DNA of 64,000 bases from Roseivirga sp. GTDB taxonomy: Bacteria; Bacteroidota; Bacteroidia; Cytophagales; Cyclobacteriaceae. Numbering within the stretch: position 1 is the first letter of the stretch; each line of letters opens with the position of its first letter. This document shows positions 1-7,553 of this stretch, one piece after another. Location: the NCBI GenBank assembly GCA_021404565.1, contig JAAWWF010000016.1, positions 434,001-498,000 on the forward strand. The letters run 5' to 3'. The notes under the pieces are model-generated. The model searched no databases and had not been told where the DNA came from. It worked only from the letters and a program-made list of their open reading frames with translations. The position numbers were made by a program, and so were the translations under genes.

Positions 1-1
1 T

Positions 2-286
2 CTTTTTGGAGGCATAGCGATCGTACTCATTTTCCTGGGTGTAGAATCGTTTGACTACAGGTTCTGGATTGGCTGCGGTATCAGCGGCTACGGAACTGCC
101 TATTTTATTTTGCACGATGTGCTAATTCACAAAAGGCTGAAATGGCTGGGCAGACCAAGGGGCAGATACATGAAGGCCATTGCGAAAGCTCACCGGGACC
201 ATCATAAGACAAAGGAGTGCGATGGTGCGGTATCATTTGGATTGTTGATCGTACCTAAGAAATACTATAGAGAAGAAGGAAAGTAA
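2..286 (+). CDS. crtZ: Beta-carotene hydroxylase CrtZ, 3' end only
   Basis: The window opens inside this gene; the last 94 codons are visible and end in TAA. The product belongs to the membrane-bound di-iron fatty acid hydroxylase superfamily, and CrtZ hydroxylates the beta-ionone rings of beta-carotene or canthaxanthin. Two histidine clusters typical of CrtZ are visible, HDVLIHKR and HRDHH, after a hydrophobic segment, and the tail reads SFGLLIVPKKYY. It lies 6 bp ahead of the B12-binding regulator and in the same direction as the downstream crt genes, which supports a carotenoid role. The 5' end and promoter are outside the window. Confidence 0.85.
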   Translation, partial: LFGGIAIVLIFLGVESFDYRFWIGCGISGYGTAYFILHDVLIHKRLKWLGRPRGRYMKAIAKAHRDHHKTKECDGAVSFGLLIVPKKYYREEGK

Positions 287-292
287 ATTGTA

Positions 293-1198
293 GTGGCAAA
301 TTATTCAATCAAGGATTTAGAACATCTGTCGGGTATCAAAGCGCATACCCTGAGGATTTGGGAGCAGCGATACAACCTGATTGACCCGAAGCGAACGGAT
401 ACAAATATTCGTTACTACGACCAGGATGACCTGAAGCTGGTACTGAATGTATCCTTGCTAAAGGATAATGGATTCAAGATTTCTAAAATCGCAGAAATGT
501 CGATGGAAGAAATGCACAAGGAGGTGATACTTGTTTCTGAAAAGACCACAAGCTTTGCCGATCAGATTTATGCCCTGACTCTTTCCATGATTGACCTTGA
601 TGAGCAACGCTTTGAAAAGATCATCTCTACCAATACCCTGAAGATTGGTTTCGAACGTACCATGATGAATGTCATCAATCCCTTTTTGTCTAAAATAGGC
701 ATCATGTGGATGACCGACAGCATTAATCCTGCACAGGAACACTTCATCACCAACCTCATCAGGCAAAAACTCATGGTAGCCATTGATGGCCAATACCCCG
801 CCATTGGTGAGTATACTAAAAAGTATATGCTCTTTCTACCAGATGGAGAACTCCATGAATTGAGTCTCCTTTTTGCCAGCTATCTTATCAAAGCCCGGCA
901 AAACAAGGTGATCTACTTAGGACAGACCATGCCTATGAATGATTTGATGATGGCATTTGAGGTATACAAACCTGATTACCTCCTTACTGTACTGACTACA
1001 CGCCCTGCTGACATGACAGCCCTTGAATACCTCAACAAGCTCTCTGCTAAATTTCCAGAGACTGAGATTCTTGTTTCAGGCAGTCAGATCATTGGCCAGG
1101 ATTTGAAACTACCGGAGAATATGACTCCGATTTCTAACCTGAATCACCTCATTGATTTTGCAGAACAAAATGCGAGTCTTGTAGATGCAGTCCGATAG
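293..1198 (+). CDS. CarH/LitR-like MerR-family regulator with B12-binding domain
   Basis: The 301-residue product has an N-terminal MerR winged-helix DNA-binding domain (about 1-70, with the RIWEQRY helix), a helical B12-binding-2 segment (about 85-165) and a Rossmann-type cobalamin domain (about 175-290). CarH/LitR proteins bind adenosylcobalamin, repress carotenoid genes in the dark and are released by light. The W-x9-EH signature that caps the upper face of the cobalamin is present (W139, E149-H150). The lower-ligand motif ExHxxG appears as E-L-H-E-L-S, so H188 is kept but the last glycine is serine. The start is a GTG at 293, 6 bp after crtZ. Its position between crtZ and sigma/crtIB strongly suggests it controls this cluster. 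Confidence 0.85.
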   Translation: MANYSIKDLEHLSGIKAHTLRIWEQRYNLIDPKRTDTNIRYYDQDDLKLVLNVSLLKDNGFKISKIAEMSMEEMHKEVILVSEKTTSFADQIYALTLSMIDLDEQRFEKIISTNTLKIGFERTMMNVINPFLSKIGIMWMTDSINPAQEHFITNLIRQKLMVAIDGQYPAIGEYTKKYMLFLPDGELHELSLLFASYLIKARQNKVIYLGQTMPMNDLMMAFEVYKPDYLLTVLTTRPADMTALEYLNKLSAKFPETEILVSGSQIIGQDLKLPENMTPISNLNHLIDFAEQNASLVDAVR

Positions 1199-1450
1199 AG
1201 ACTTGTCAATCATACTTTACTTTGTTTAAGTTTTCCTGATCTTCTTTGAAAATAATTTCTACTCACACAATTTCTCTGTACGTACACAAAAACAACTCTG
1301 TTTAACCAAACAGGTCTATTTTTGTGCATTAGACCAATTAACATTTTTGAAATTAGATTTTTGTTTAACGTTTACAATCAAACTTTCCACAAGAAATTCT
1401 TGACTTTTGTTTAATCTTTTACAAGATTTGTTTAACAAAATCGCTGAGAG
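1199..1450 (+). promoter_or_regulatory. Regulatory gap before sigma/crtIB with repeated TTTGTTTAA elements
   Basis: This 252-bp AT-rich gap holds no gene. It carries four copies of a TTGTTTAA core, at 1221-1229, 1360-1368, 1406-1414 and 1427-1435, plus a variant (CTGTTTAAC) at 1298-1306. The last two copies start 21 bp apart, so they lie on the same DNA face, and the final one ends 16 bp before the sigma-factor ATG. The 1298-1313 copy is part of an inverted repeat, CTGTTT-N4-AAACAG. A perfect palindrome, TGTACGTACA, lies at 1277-1286. By position these are candidate operators for the CarH-like repressor or promoter elements for the ECF sigma factor. No binding site of this regulator is experimentally known to me. 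Confidence 0.5.
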
Positions 1451-1963
1451 ATGACAACATTAGAATTCAGTTACTCCATTTCGCAAATGACTAAGTCGCT
1501 TAAACCATTTGCTTTAAAGCTTACTAAAGATTCAGAAGAAGCGAATGATTTGCTTCAGGAAACTCTGATGAAAGCATTTAAGAACAAGGACAAGTTTTCT
1601 GATGGTACCAATCTGAAGGCATGGTTATATACTATTATGAAAAACACCTTCATCACCAACTATCAGAGGATGGTGAGAAGAGGTACCTTCATCGACACTA
1701 CCGACAACCTGCACTTCATCAACTCAAGCGATACCAAAATTGAAAACAGGGCTTATGGCGATTTTGCTCTGACCGACATCAACGCTGCGATTGATGAGTT
1801 GCATGACGTGTATAAGACGCCCTTCATGATGTACTTCAGAGGATTCAAATACCACGAGATTGCCGACCGTCTTGAAATTCCAATCGGTACGGTAAAAAAC
1901 AGAATTCACATTGCCAGAAAACAATTAAAAGACAAACTGAGAACATACAGCCCACGCTCGTAG
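1451..1963 (+). CDS. ECF-type RNA polymerase sigma factor of the carotenoid cluster
   Basis: A 170-residue sigma-70 family protein of ECF size. Region 2 is visible around residues 20-70 (DLLQETLMKAF, NLKAWLYTIMKNTF) and region 4 around 115-160 (PFMMYFRGFKYHEIA, IPIGTVKNRIHIAR). It should direct RNA polymerase to a limited set of promoters. It starts at ATG 1451 just after the TTTGTTTAA-rich gap and ends 10 bp before crtI, so it is probably the first gene of the sigma-crtI-crtB transcript. No anti-sigma gene adjoins it, which suggests control of its synthesis by the neighbouring B12/MerR regulator. The light-response role is inferred from context only. Confidence 0.88.
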   Translation: MTTLEFSYSISQMTKSLKPFALKLTKDSEEANDLLQETLMKAFKNKDKFSDGTNLKAWLYTIMKNTFITNYQRMVRRGTFIDTTDNLHFINSSDTKIENRAYGDFALTDINAAIDELHDVYKTPFMMYFRGFKYHEIADRLEIPIGTVKNRIHIARKQLKDKLRTYSPRS

Positions 1964-1973
1964 TTATGCCTAC

Positions 1974-3458
1974 ATGACTAAGCGATCTGTACTGGTAATT
2001 GGTTCCGGTTTTGCTGGCCTGTCTGCGGCCACTTCATTGGCAGACAAAGGATTTGAGATTAAAATAGTAGAGAAAAACACCACTCCTGGTGGAAGAGCCC
2101 GAAAGTTTAGCACTTCGGGCTTTACTTTTGATATGGGTCCCAGTTGGTATTGGATGCCCGATGTATTCGAAGCTTATTTTAAAAAGTTCGGCAAAAAGGT
2201 TTCTGATTATTATGAGCTTGAACGGCTCGACCCCTCTTACAAGGTAGTATACAGTAAACAAGAGCAGATGGACATTCCCGCTGAGATGCCAGCGCTTGAA
2301 GCTCTTTTCGAACAGTACGAGGCTGGTGCCGGTGAGCAGCTTAAGAAATTCCTTAAACAGGCGGCTTATAAATATGAGGTGGGTATCAATAAACTAGTCT
2401 ACAAACCGGGCAGATCACTCATGGAGTTTGCCAACCCCCAACTACTCTACGATGTCGTGCGCATGGACGTCTTCCAGTCTATGGCAAAGCATGTGCGCAA
2501 GTTCTTCACCAACGACAAGCTGATCCAGATCATGGAATTTCCCATACTCTTTCTGGGTGCCCTGCCTGAAAACACACCAGCCCTGTACAGCCTTATGAAT
2601 TATGCCGATATGGCTTTGGGTACCTGGTACCCTAAGGGAGGCATGCATAAAATAGTAGAAGGTATGGTTGCGCTGGCCAAGGAAAAAGGTGTAGATATAC
2701 TCACCGACCATGAAGTGCTGAGCATCAATAGCACAAATGGAAGGGTAACCTCTGTCACCACCAGCCAGGGAGAACTCAAAGCAGATATAGTTGTGGGAGG
2801 AGCAGACTATCATCATATAGAATCGAAGTTGCTGTCTCCGGCTGATCGAAACTATTCAGACGATTATTGGGATAAACGTGTAATGGCGCCATCCTCACTC
2901 ATCTATTACTTAGGGGTTGATAAAAAGCTTCAAGGCTTGCTACACCACAACTTGTTCTTTGATACAGATTTTAAGCCACATGCCCATACCATTTACACCG
3001 ACCCACAATGGCCGGAGGATCCACTGTTTTATGTCTCAGTCGTATCTAAAACAGACTCCACCTCAGCCCCTGAAGGATGTGAAAATGTTTTTATCCTGAT
3101 TCCCGTAGCTCCTGACCTGGAAGACACAGAAGATATCCGGGAGCATTATTATGATTTGGTAATGGACAGACTCGAAAAGCTCACTGGGCAGTCGGTCAGG
3201 AACCATGTGGTCTATAAGCGATCTTACGCCCACCAGGACTTCAAAGACGACTATCACTCCTTTAAGGGTAATGCCTATGGTCTGGCCAATACGCTCACCC
3301 AGACAGCCATTCTCAAACCTGCTTTGAAAAATAAAAAGCTCTCCAACCTTTACTATACCGGCCAATTGACGGTACCCGGACCTGGTGTACCGCCCAGCCT
3401 TATCTCAGGCCAGGTAGTGGCGGTTGAGGTGGCAAAAGATTTTGGTTTAAACCTCTGA
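1974..3458 (+). CDS. crtI: Phytoene desaturase CrtI
   Basis: The 494-residue protein has the CrtI family layout. An N-terminal FAD-binding Rossmann motif (VIGSGFAGLSAA, residues 8-19) is followed by the E-K-N-x-x-P-G-G-R-A dinucleotide signature (33-42) and F-D-M-G-P-S-W near residue 52. The C-terminal FAD-contact segment reads TGQLTVPGPGVPPSLISGQV. CrtI carries out the successive desaturations of phytoene to lycopene with FAD as cofactor at the membrane. Its length is normal for the family. ATG 1974 lies 10 bp after the sigma-factor stop, and crtB follows after 22 bp, so the three genes are probably one operon. Confidence 0.95.
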   Translation: MTKRSVLVIGSGFAGLSAATSLADKGFEIKIVEKNTTPGGRARKFSTSGFTFDMGPSWYWMPDVFEAYFKKFGKKVSDYYELERLDPSYKVVYSKQEQMDIPAEMPALEALFEQYEAGAGEQLKKFLKQAAYKYEVGINKLVYKPGRSLMEFANPQLLYDVVRMDVFQSMAKHVRKFFTNDKLIQIMEFPILFLGALPENTPALYSLMNYADMALGTWYPKGGMHKIVEGMVALAKEKGVDILTDHEVLSINSTNGRVTSVTTSQGELKADIVVGGADYHHIESKLLSPADRNYSDDYWDKRVMAPSSLIYYLGVDKKLQGLLHHNLFFDTDFKPHAHTIYTDPQWPEDPLFYVSVVSKTDSTSAPEGCENVFILIPVAPDLEDTEDIREHYYDLVMDRLEKLTGQSVRNHVVYKRSYAHQDFKDDYHSFKGNAYGLANTLTQTAILKPALKNKKLSNLYYTGQLTVPGPGVPPSLISGQVVAVEVAKDFGLNL

Positions 3459-3480
3459 CCCATTAATTAGTTATCTTTAA

Positions 3481-4317
3481 ATGATGGAATTATACGACCA
3501 GACTACCTTTGAGTGTAGTAAGCTCATCACCCAGCGATACAGCACCTCCTTTACCCTGGGGATCAAAACGCTGAACAAAAAATTCCATTACCCCATTTAC
3601 AGTGTCTATGGTTTTGTGCGCTATGCCGATGAAATTGTCGATACTTTCCACAATTTCGACAAAAAAGGGCTGCTGGATAGATTCAGACAAGACACCTACA
3701 AGGCCATTGCTGATGGTGTAAGCCTCAATCCGGTACTTCACTCTTTTCAGGCCGTGGTCAATAAATATCACATAGAGCAGGAGTTAATCGATTCCTTTCT
3801 ATATAGCATGGAGCTTGACCTTACCGAGCAGGACTACACAGAAGACGGTTACGAAGAATATATCTATGGATCAGCTGAAGTGGTAGGCCTTATGTGCCTG
3901 CGTGTATTTTGCGAAGGTGACAGCGACTTATATGACTCTCTGCTCAGCCCTGCCAAAAAACTGGGTTCCGCTTTTCAGAAGGTAAATTTTATAAGAGACA
4001 TTAAGAGCGACTATGAAGACCGGGGCAGGGTTTATTTCCCGGGAGTTGACTTCAATGAATTTTCCAAAATGGCCAAGGAGCAGATCGAAGCCGACATCCA
4101 GAAAGACTTTGATGAGGCGCTTGACGGGATCATGCGACTGCCTTCCGGTGCAAAAATGGGCGTATACCTGGCTTATCGCTATTACCTGAAGCTTTTCCGA
4201 AAAATCAAAAATTGTCCTGCCTCAAGAATTAAGGAAGAGCGAATCCGTATTCCTGATTCACGTAAGATGGGAATTTTACTCTCCACCTACTTTCAGGCAA
4301 GATTAAATGTCTTTTAA
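3481..4317 (+). CDS. crtB: Phytoene synthase CrtB
   Basis: This 278-residue protein condenses two geranylgeranyl diphosphates to phytoene, the committed carotenoid step. It is an all-helical squalene/phytoene synthase with both Mg-diphosphate aspartate motifs: YADEIVD at about residues 43-49, and NFIRDIKSDYEDRGRVYFP around 165-185. Its length matches bacterial CrtB. Two ATG codons stand in tandem at 3481 and 3484; the first is used here. It follows crtI by 22 bp and precedes ispH by 88 bp. Confidence 0.95.
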   Translation: MMELYDQTTFECSKLITQRYSTSFTLGIKTLNKKFHYPIYSVYGFVRYADEIVDTFHNFDKKGLLDRFRQDTYKAIADGVSLNPVLHSFQAVVNKYHIEQELIDSFLYSMELDLTEQDYTEDGYEEYIYGSAEVVGLMCLRVFCEGDSDLYDSLLSPAKKLGSAFQKVNFIRDIKSDYEDRGRVYFPGVDFNEFSKMAKEQIEADIQKDFDEALDGIMRLPSGAKMGVYLAYRYYLKLFRKIKNCPASRIKEERIRIPDSRKMGILLSTYFQARLNVF

Positions 4318-4327
4318 AAATCCGTAA

Positions 4328-4399
4328 CAGGGCTTTTACTCGTATTTCTTTCAAAATTCTTTATCCAACACAAACATATTAAGCCCTGACAGGTTTTTT
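4328..4399 (+). promoter_or_regulatory. Possible long-loop hairpin with T-run before ispH
   Basis: In the crtB-ispH gap an 8-bp inverted repeat (CAGGGCTT at 4328-4335, AAGCCCTG at 4381-4388) brackets a 45-base AT-rich loop. It is followed by a TTTTTT run at 4394-4399, just before the ispH ATG at 4406. It could be a weak terminator or attenuator reducing read-through into ispH. The long loop makes it uncertain. Confidence 0.25.
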
Positions 4400-4405
4400 A
4401 ATAGT

Positions 4406-5251
4406 ATGTTCAACCTCCATGTAGAAATAGACCGTAATTCCGGCTTTTGCTTTGGTGTGGTTTACGCCATAGAAATGGCTGAAGATATTCTGGATGAATG
4501 CGGCCAACTCTATTGCCTTGGAGACATTGTACACAACGATGAGGAAGTAAAGAGACTAGAGAACCGAGGGCTTCAGATCATCGATCATAATGACCTCCAA
4601 ACAATCTACAATGCCAGAGTTTTGATCAGAGCCCATGGTGAGCCACCCTCCACCTACGAACTGGCCCTGCAAAACAACCTGGAACTGATAGATGCTTCAT
4701 GCCCTGTAGTATTGAAGCTTCAAAACAGGATTAAAAACTCCTATGACAAGCAGGAGCAGATCTATATCTATGGTAAACATGGCCATGCCGAAGTAGTAGG
4801 ATTACTTGGCCAGACCAATAACAATGCGGTGGTTTTCCAGGACCTGGAAGAGCTGGATCTGGACACCATACCCCGCAACATTACCCTCTACAGCCAGACT
4901 ACAAAGAGCACTGACAAGTTCTATGAGATCAATCAGCTGCTGGAAGAGCGTGGCATTGAGGTCAATACTCATGACACCATTTGCCGACAGGTATCCAACA
5001 GAGATAAGGAACTGAGGTTTTTTGCGCGTCAGTTCGACAGAATTATTTTCGTGAGCGGCACCAAATCATCTAACGGAAAGGTACTTCACAATGTATGCAA
5101 AGAGCAAAACCCTAACACCTACTTTGTTTCATCGCTGGATGATGTAAAAGCTGAGTGGTTTGCCAAAGGAGAGCGTATCGGGATCTGCGGAGCCACCTCC
5201 ACTCCCATGTGGCTGATGGAAGACGTAAAACTACACCTCGAAAAACTCTGA
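4406..5251 (+). CDS. ispH: 4-hydroxy-3-methylbut-2-enyl diphosphate reductase IspH
   Basis: The 281-residue protein is the last enzyme of the MEP pathway and makes IPP and DMAPP. The three Fe-S cluster cysteines are present: C15 (SGFCFGV), C99 (DASCPVV) and C193 (DTICRQVSNR). The conserved histidines H43, H77 (RAHGEP) and H127 with E129 (GHAEV), and the QTT motif at 164-166, are also visible. The gene sits between crtB and crtW on the same strand, 21 bp before crtW. This links precursor supply to carotenoid synthesis. Nothing suggests a defective copy; whether another ispH exists elsewhere cannot be seen. Confidence 0.95.
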   Translation: MFNLHVEIDRNSGFCFGVVYAIEMAEDILDECGQLYCLGDIVHNDEEVKRLENRGLQIIDHNDLQTIYNARVLIRAHGEPPSTYELALQNNLELIDASCPVVLKLQNRIKNSYDKQEQIYIYGKHGHAEVVGLLGQTNNNAVVFQDLEELDLDTIPRNITLYSQTTKSTDKFYEINQLLEERGIEVNTHDTICRQVSNRDKELRFFARQFDRIIFVSGTKSSNGKVLHNVCKEQNPNTYFVSSLDDVKAEWFAKGERIGICGATSTPMWLMEDVKLHLEKL

Positions 5252-5272
5252 TCAATTTCCGATCTTTAGCCT

Positions 5273-5977
5273 ATGCATAGCAGGCAACATACAGGAGTGC
5301 TCATAGCCCTTGTGATCATAATACTATGGTTTGCCACACTGGCAACGGGTCTCACAACTATGGTCGACTATACTTCCCCCTGGCTTTATCTGCTTATTCT
5401 TGTACAAACCCACCTGTATACAGGCCTCTTTATTACAGCACACGATGCTATGCACGGCACCATCTCTACCAATAAAAGACTAAATACTACCCTTGGCCAT
5501 ATTACGGCACTGTTGTTCTCTTACAACTTCTATCATCGGCTCTTCCCTAAACATCATGAGCATCATCGCTTTGTGGCCACGGAAAAGGATCCGGACTACC
5601 ATAAAGGGAGTTTCTTTCCCTGGTATCTTAGCTTTCTGAAGCAGTATATCTCCTGGCAACAGATAGTGCTTATGGCCATTACCTTTAATCTGCTCAAACT
5701 GATCTTCCCGGTAGAAAACCTGATACTGCTTTGGATGCTTCCGGGGGTGCTGGCCACCTTTCAACTGTTTTATTTTGGCACATACCTGCCTCATAAAGGA
5801 CACCACTCAGACAAAAACAGGCACTTTTCCCGAAGTCAGTCTAAAAATCACCTCTGGGCATTCCTCACCTGTTATTTCTTTGGTTACCACTACGAGCACC
5901 ATGATTCGCCAGCAACCCCTTGGTGGAGGCTATACAAGAAGAAAGAAGAGCAACAGTTAAAAGGTTACCCTGAATAA
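5273..5977 (+). CDS. crtW: Beta-carotene ketolase CrtW
   Basis: The 234-residue integral membrane protein belongs to the fatty-acid-desaturase fold di-iron oxygenases. The histidine motifs HDAMHG, HHEHHR and HYEHHD are present in the CrtW order, with PATPWWRLY near the C terminus as in bacterial CrtW. Hydrophobic helices surround the motifs. CrtW adds 4-keto groups to beta-ionone rings; together with CrtZ at the start of the window it would allow canthaxanthin and astaxanthin-type products. It follows ispH by 21 bp. No terminator is obvious between it and the FKBP gene. Confidence 0.9.
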   Translation: MHSRQHTGVLIALVIIILWFATLATGLTTMVDYTSPWLYLLILVQTHLYTGLFITAHDAMHGTISTNKRLNTTLGHITALLFSYNFYHRLFPKHHEHHRFVATEKDPDYHKGSFFPWYLSFLKQYISWQQIVLMAITFNLLKLIFPVENLILLWMLPGVLATFQLFYFGTYLPHKGHHSDKNRHFSRSQSKNHLWAFLTCYFFGYHYEHHDSPATPWWRLYKKKEEQQLKGYPE

Positions 5978-6037
5978 TACCTGTATAGGAAACAGATATA
6001 TAATTTTTAACTTCGGCCTTCTAAAAAATTGAATAAG

Positions 6038-6727
6038 ATGAAAATAAGAAATACGGTATTGGCTTGTGTGGTATTGACCATTCTGGCCCTTTCTTACGCA
6101 TGTGAAGACAACGCAATTACACCCATTGCTAAAATGGAGACACCGCAGGACAGTGTGAGCTATGCCCTGGGTGTGCAAATAGCAGAGGCACTGAAGCAAA
6201 GAAACACTTCTGAACTTGATCCTGACGTAGTAGCGGCAGCGGTAAAAGAAGCCCTGGCTGGTGAAGCTCAGCTTGACCTGCAACAATGTCAGGAAATCAT
6301 CACCGAAGACCAACGCAGAACCAGAGAAAGAGACCTCGTTAAAAATGCGGAAGAAGGGGAAGCTTTCCTCGCTGAAAATGCCTCGAAAGAGGGTGTTGTG
6401 ACTACTCCCAGTGGTCTTCAGTACAAACACATACAAGAGGGTACCGGCACCGAGCCTACTGCAGATAAAACCGTTACCGTTCACTATACCGGAAAGCTGT
6501 TAGATGGTACAGTATTCGATAGTTCTGTAGAACGCGGTGAACCTATTGAATTTCCACTGACCCGTGTAATTCCAGGCTGGACTGAAGGTGTTCAGTTAAT
6601 CAAGCCAGGAGGTAAAATTGAATTGTACATCCCTTCAAACCTGGCCTATGGAGCACAGGGAGCAGGAGGTGTGATTCCTCCTAATGCCACACTGATTTTT
6701 GAAGTAGAGCTGATATCTTACAAATAA
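6038..6727 (+). CDS. FKBP-type peptidyl-prolyl isomerase, lipoprotein
   Basis: The ATG at 6038 is preferred over a TTG at 6029 because it opens directly into a signal peptide. The hydrophobic stretch ends in a lipobox, LALSYAC, so the protein should be a lipoprotein processed at that cysteine. Residues of about 35-115 form the helical N-terminal FkpA/Mip-like dimerisation region ([14 protein letters not shown]). The C-terminal half is a complete FKBP domain ([53 protein letters not shown]). It probably catalyses proline isomerisation during folding of exported proteins. A strong hairpin terminator follows. Confidence 0.9.
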   Translation: MKIRNTVLACVVLTILALSYACEDNAITPIAKMETPQDSVSYALGVQIAEALKQRNTSELDPDVVAAAVKEALAGEAQLDLQQCQEIITEDQRRTRERDLVKNAEEGEAFLAENASKEGVVTTPSGLQYKHIQEGTGTEPTADKTVTVHYTGKLLDGTVFDSSVERGEPIEFPLTRVIPGWTEGVQLIKPGGKIELYIPSNLAYGAQGAGGVIPPNATLIFEVELISYK

Positions 6728-6744
6728 GCAGGCTCCTAATCTCT

Positions 6745-6788
6745 AAAAAGAAAGGCCATCTTCAACTTTAAAGATGGCCTTTCTTTTT
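6745..6788 (+). terminator. Perfect 18-bp hairpin terminator after the FKBP gene
   Basis: Arms at 6745-6762 and 6771-6788 are perfectly complementary (core GAAAGGCCATCTT) around an 8-base loop and end in a T-rich run. The A-run on the other side lets it work in both directions. It also ends the decayed minus-strand gene whose stop is at 6800. Confidence 0.92.
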
Positions 6789-6799
6789 ATCCCTGCTTT

Positions 6800-7140
6800 C
6801 TATTTAAATTCGGCAATGACTTCAATCTTTCCCTGGATTTGATTGCTGAATTCCTCCATTAACTCTGCCGGTACCCAAAGCTCATTATCTATCGGCCCTC
6901 CTACATTCTGTACTTCATACTTGCTCAGATATTGTGTATCAACCTCAAACTTCAGTACATACCCCACTCCGTAAGCCGGAACATTCCAATCCCTGGTAAT
7001 CTGAGTAGCATACTCCTCGCTCATAACTGGGTAGAAAAGGGTTATCCCGGCAACCTTGGTGGAAATCCCATATGGTCAGAAGCCGCTATCAATTCAAGCT
7101 CTTTGTCATTTATCGGTCTGTATAGGGTTGTGGTGATGAT
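6800..7140 (-). pseudogene. Frameshifted and start-less small gene (conserved hypothetical family)
   Basis: The longest uninterrupted minus-strand piece (7024 to 6800, 74 codons) begins abruptly at MSEEYATQITRDWNVPAYG and ends KIEVIAEFK. Directly upstream, another minus-strand frame is open for 36 codons (7152 to 7045). It reads ITTTLYRPINDKEL and then GFPPRLPG before a TAA at 7044-7042. Skipping two bases (or restoring one) at 7043-7044 joins the pieces as FPPRLPG-TLFYPVMSEEY. From memory, intact Bacteroidota relatives have this TLYRP ... FPPRLP ... FYPV ... EEYA order; they are labelled hypothetical or ADP-ribosylation/crystallin J1, and their function is unknown to me. The upstream frame has no ATG: the expected start position reads ATC. 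Two lesions favour a pseudogene over a sequencing slip. Confidence 0.6.
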
Positions 7141-7156
7141 CGTTCTATCGATTTAA

Positions 7157-7553
7157 TCTATAAAGTTAGAGAATGATTTATTTAATACTCCAGGTCAACA
7201 CGGTAAAACGCCCTTAAACAACAAAGAGGGTGGCGAACCCGAAAACAGTGCGAAATACAAGACGGTTGGACCGGGCTCGCGTAGGCCTTGTGCGGCAAAA
7301 ACCGGACTTGGACTTGGTGTTTTCGGAAGGGCTTTTTCCGTCAGTTTTTGGCCTCAAAAAGTGACACCTTTGAATATGAAATGAGGCTGAATGGAAGTCA
7401 TTGATTATGAACTAGTGACCCGAACAATCAGGTTAGCTAAATTCCTGCCTGCCAATCTGCGTCTGTCCATTTCAATGTTTGTGCCTTCAAGGATTTTAAA
7501 AATAAAAAAGGCCATTCTCTCGAACGGCCCTTTCATATACTTTGAATAGAATC
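7157..7553. other. Gene-free stretch with a compositionally distinct block
   Basis: About 400 bp between the decayed gene and the ABC ATPase contain no credible gene. The middle (about 7200-7375) looks GC-richer than its neighbours and has stem-forming words such as GGACTTGGACTTGG. A plus-strand frame stays open from 7157 to the TGA at 7382-7384 but has no ATG, GTG or TTG start in its useful part. It could be a remnant of a dispersed repeat or of a lost gene. No terminal inverted repeats or target-site duplication were found. The right edge holds the terminator at 7506-7533. Confidence 0.5.
7506..7533 (-). terminator. Hairpin terminator downstream of the ABC ATPase gene
   Basis: On the minus strand AAAGGGCCGTTC pairs with GAATGGCCTTT, with one bulged base and one mismatch. 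A TTTTTTATTTTT tract follows. It lies about 20 bp after the stop codon of the ABC ATPase. Confidence 0.75.

Noticed and set aside
1221-1435. CRISPR-like array from the TTTGTTTAA copies
   Set aside because: The units are only about 9 bp, spaced irregularly (21 to 76 bp) and lie in a promoter gap.
7157-7384. 76-codon open plus-strand frame
   Set aside because: No usable start codon and no family; listed as part of the gene-free block only.
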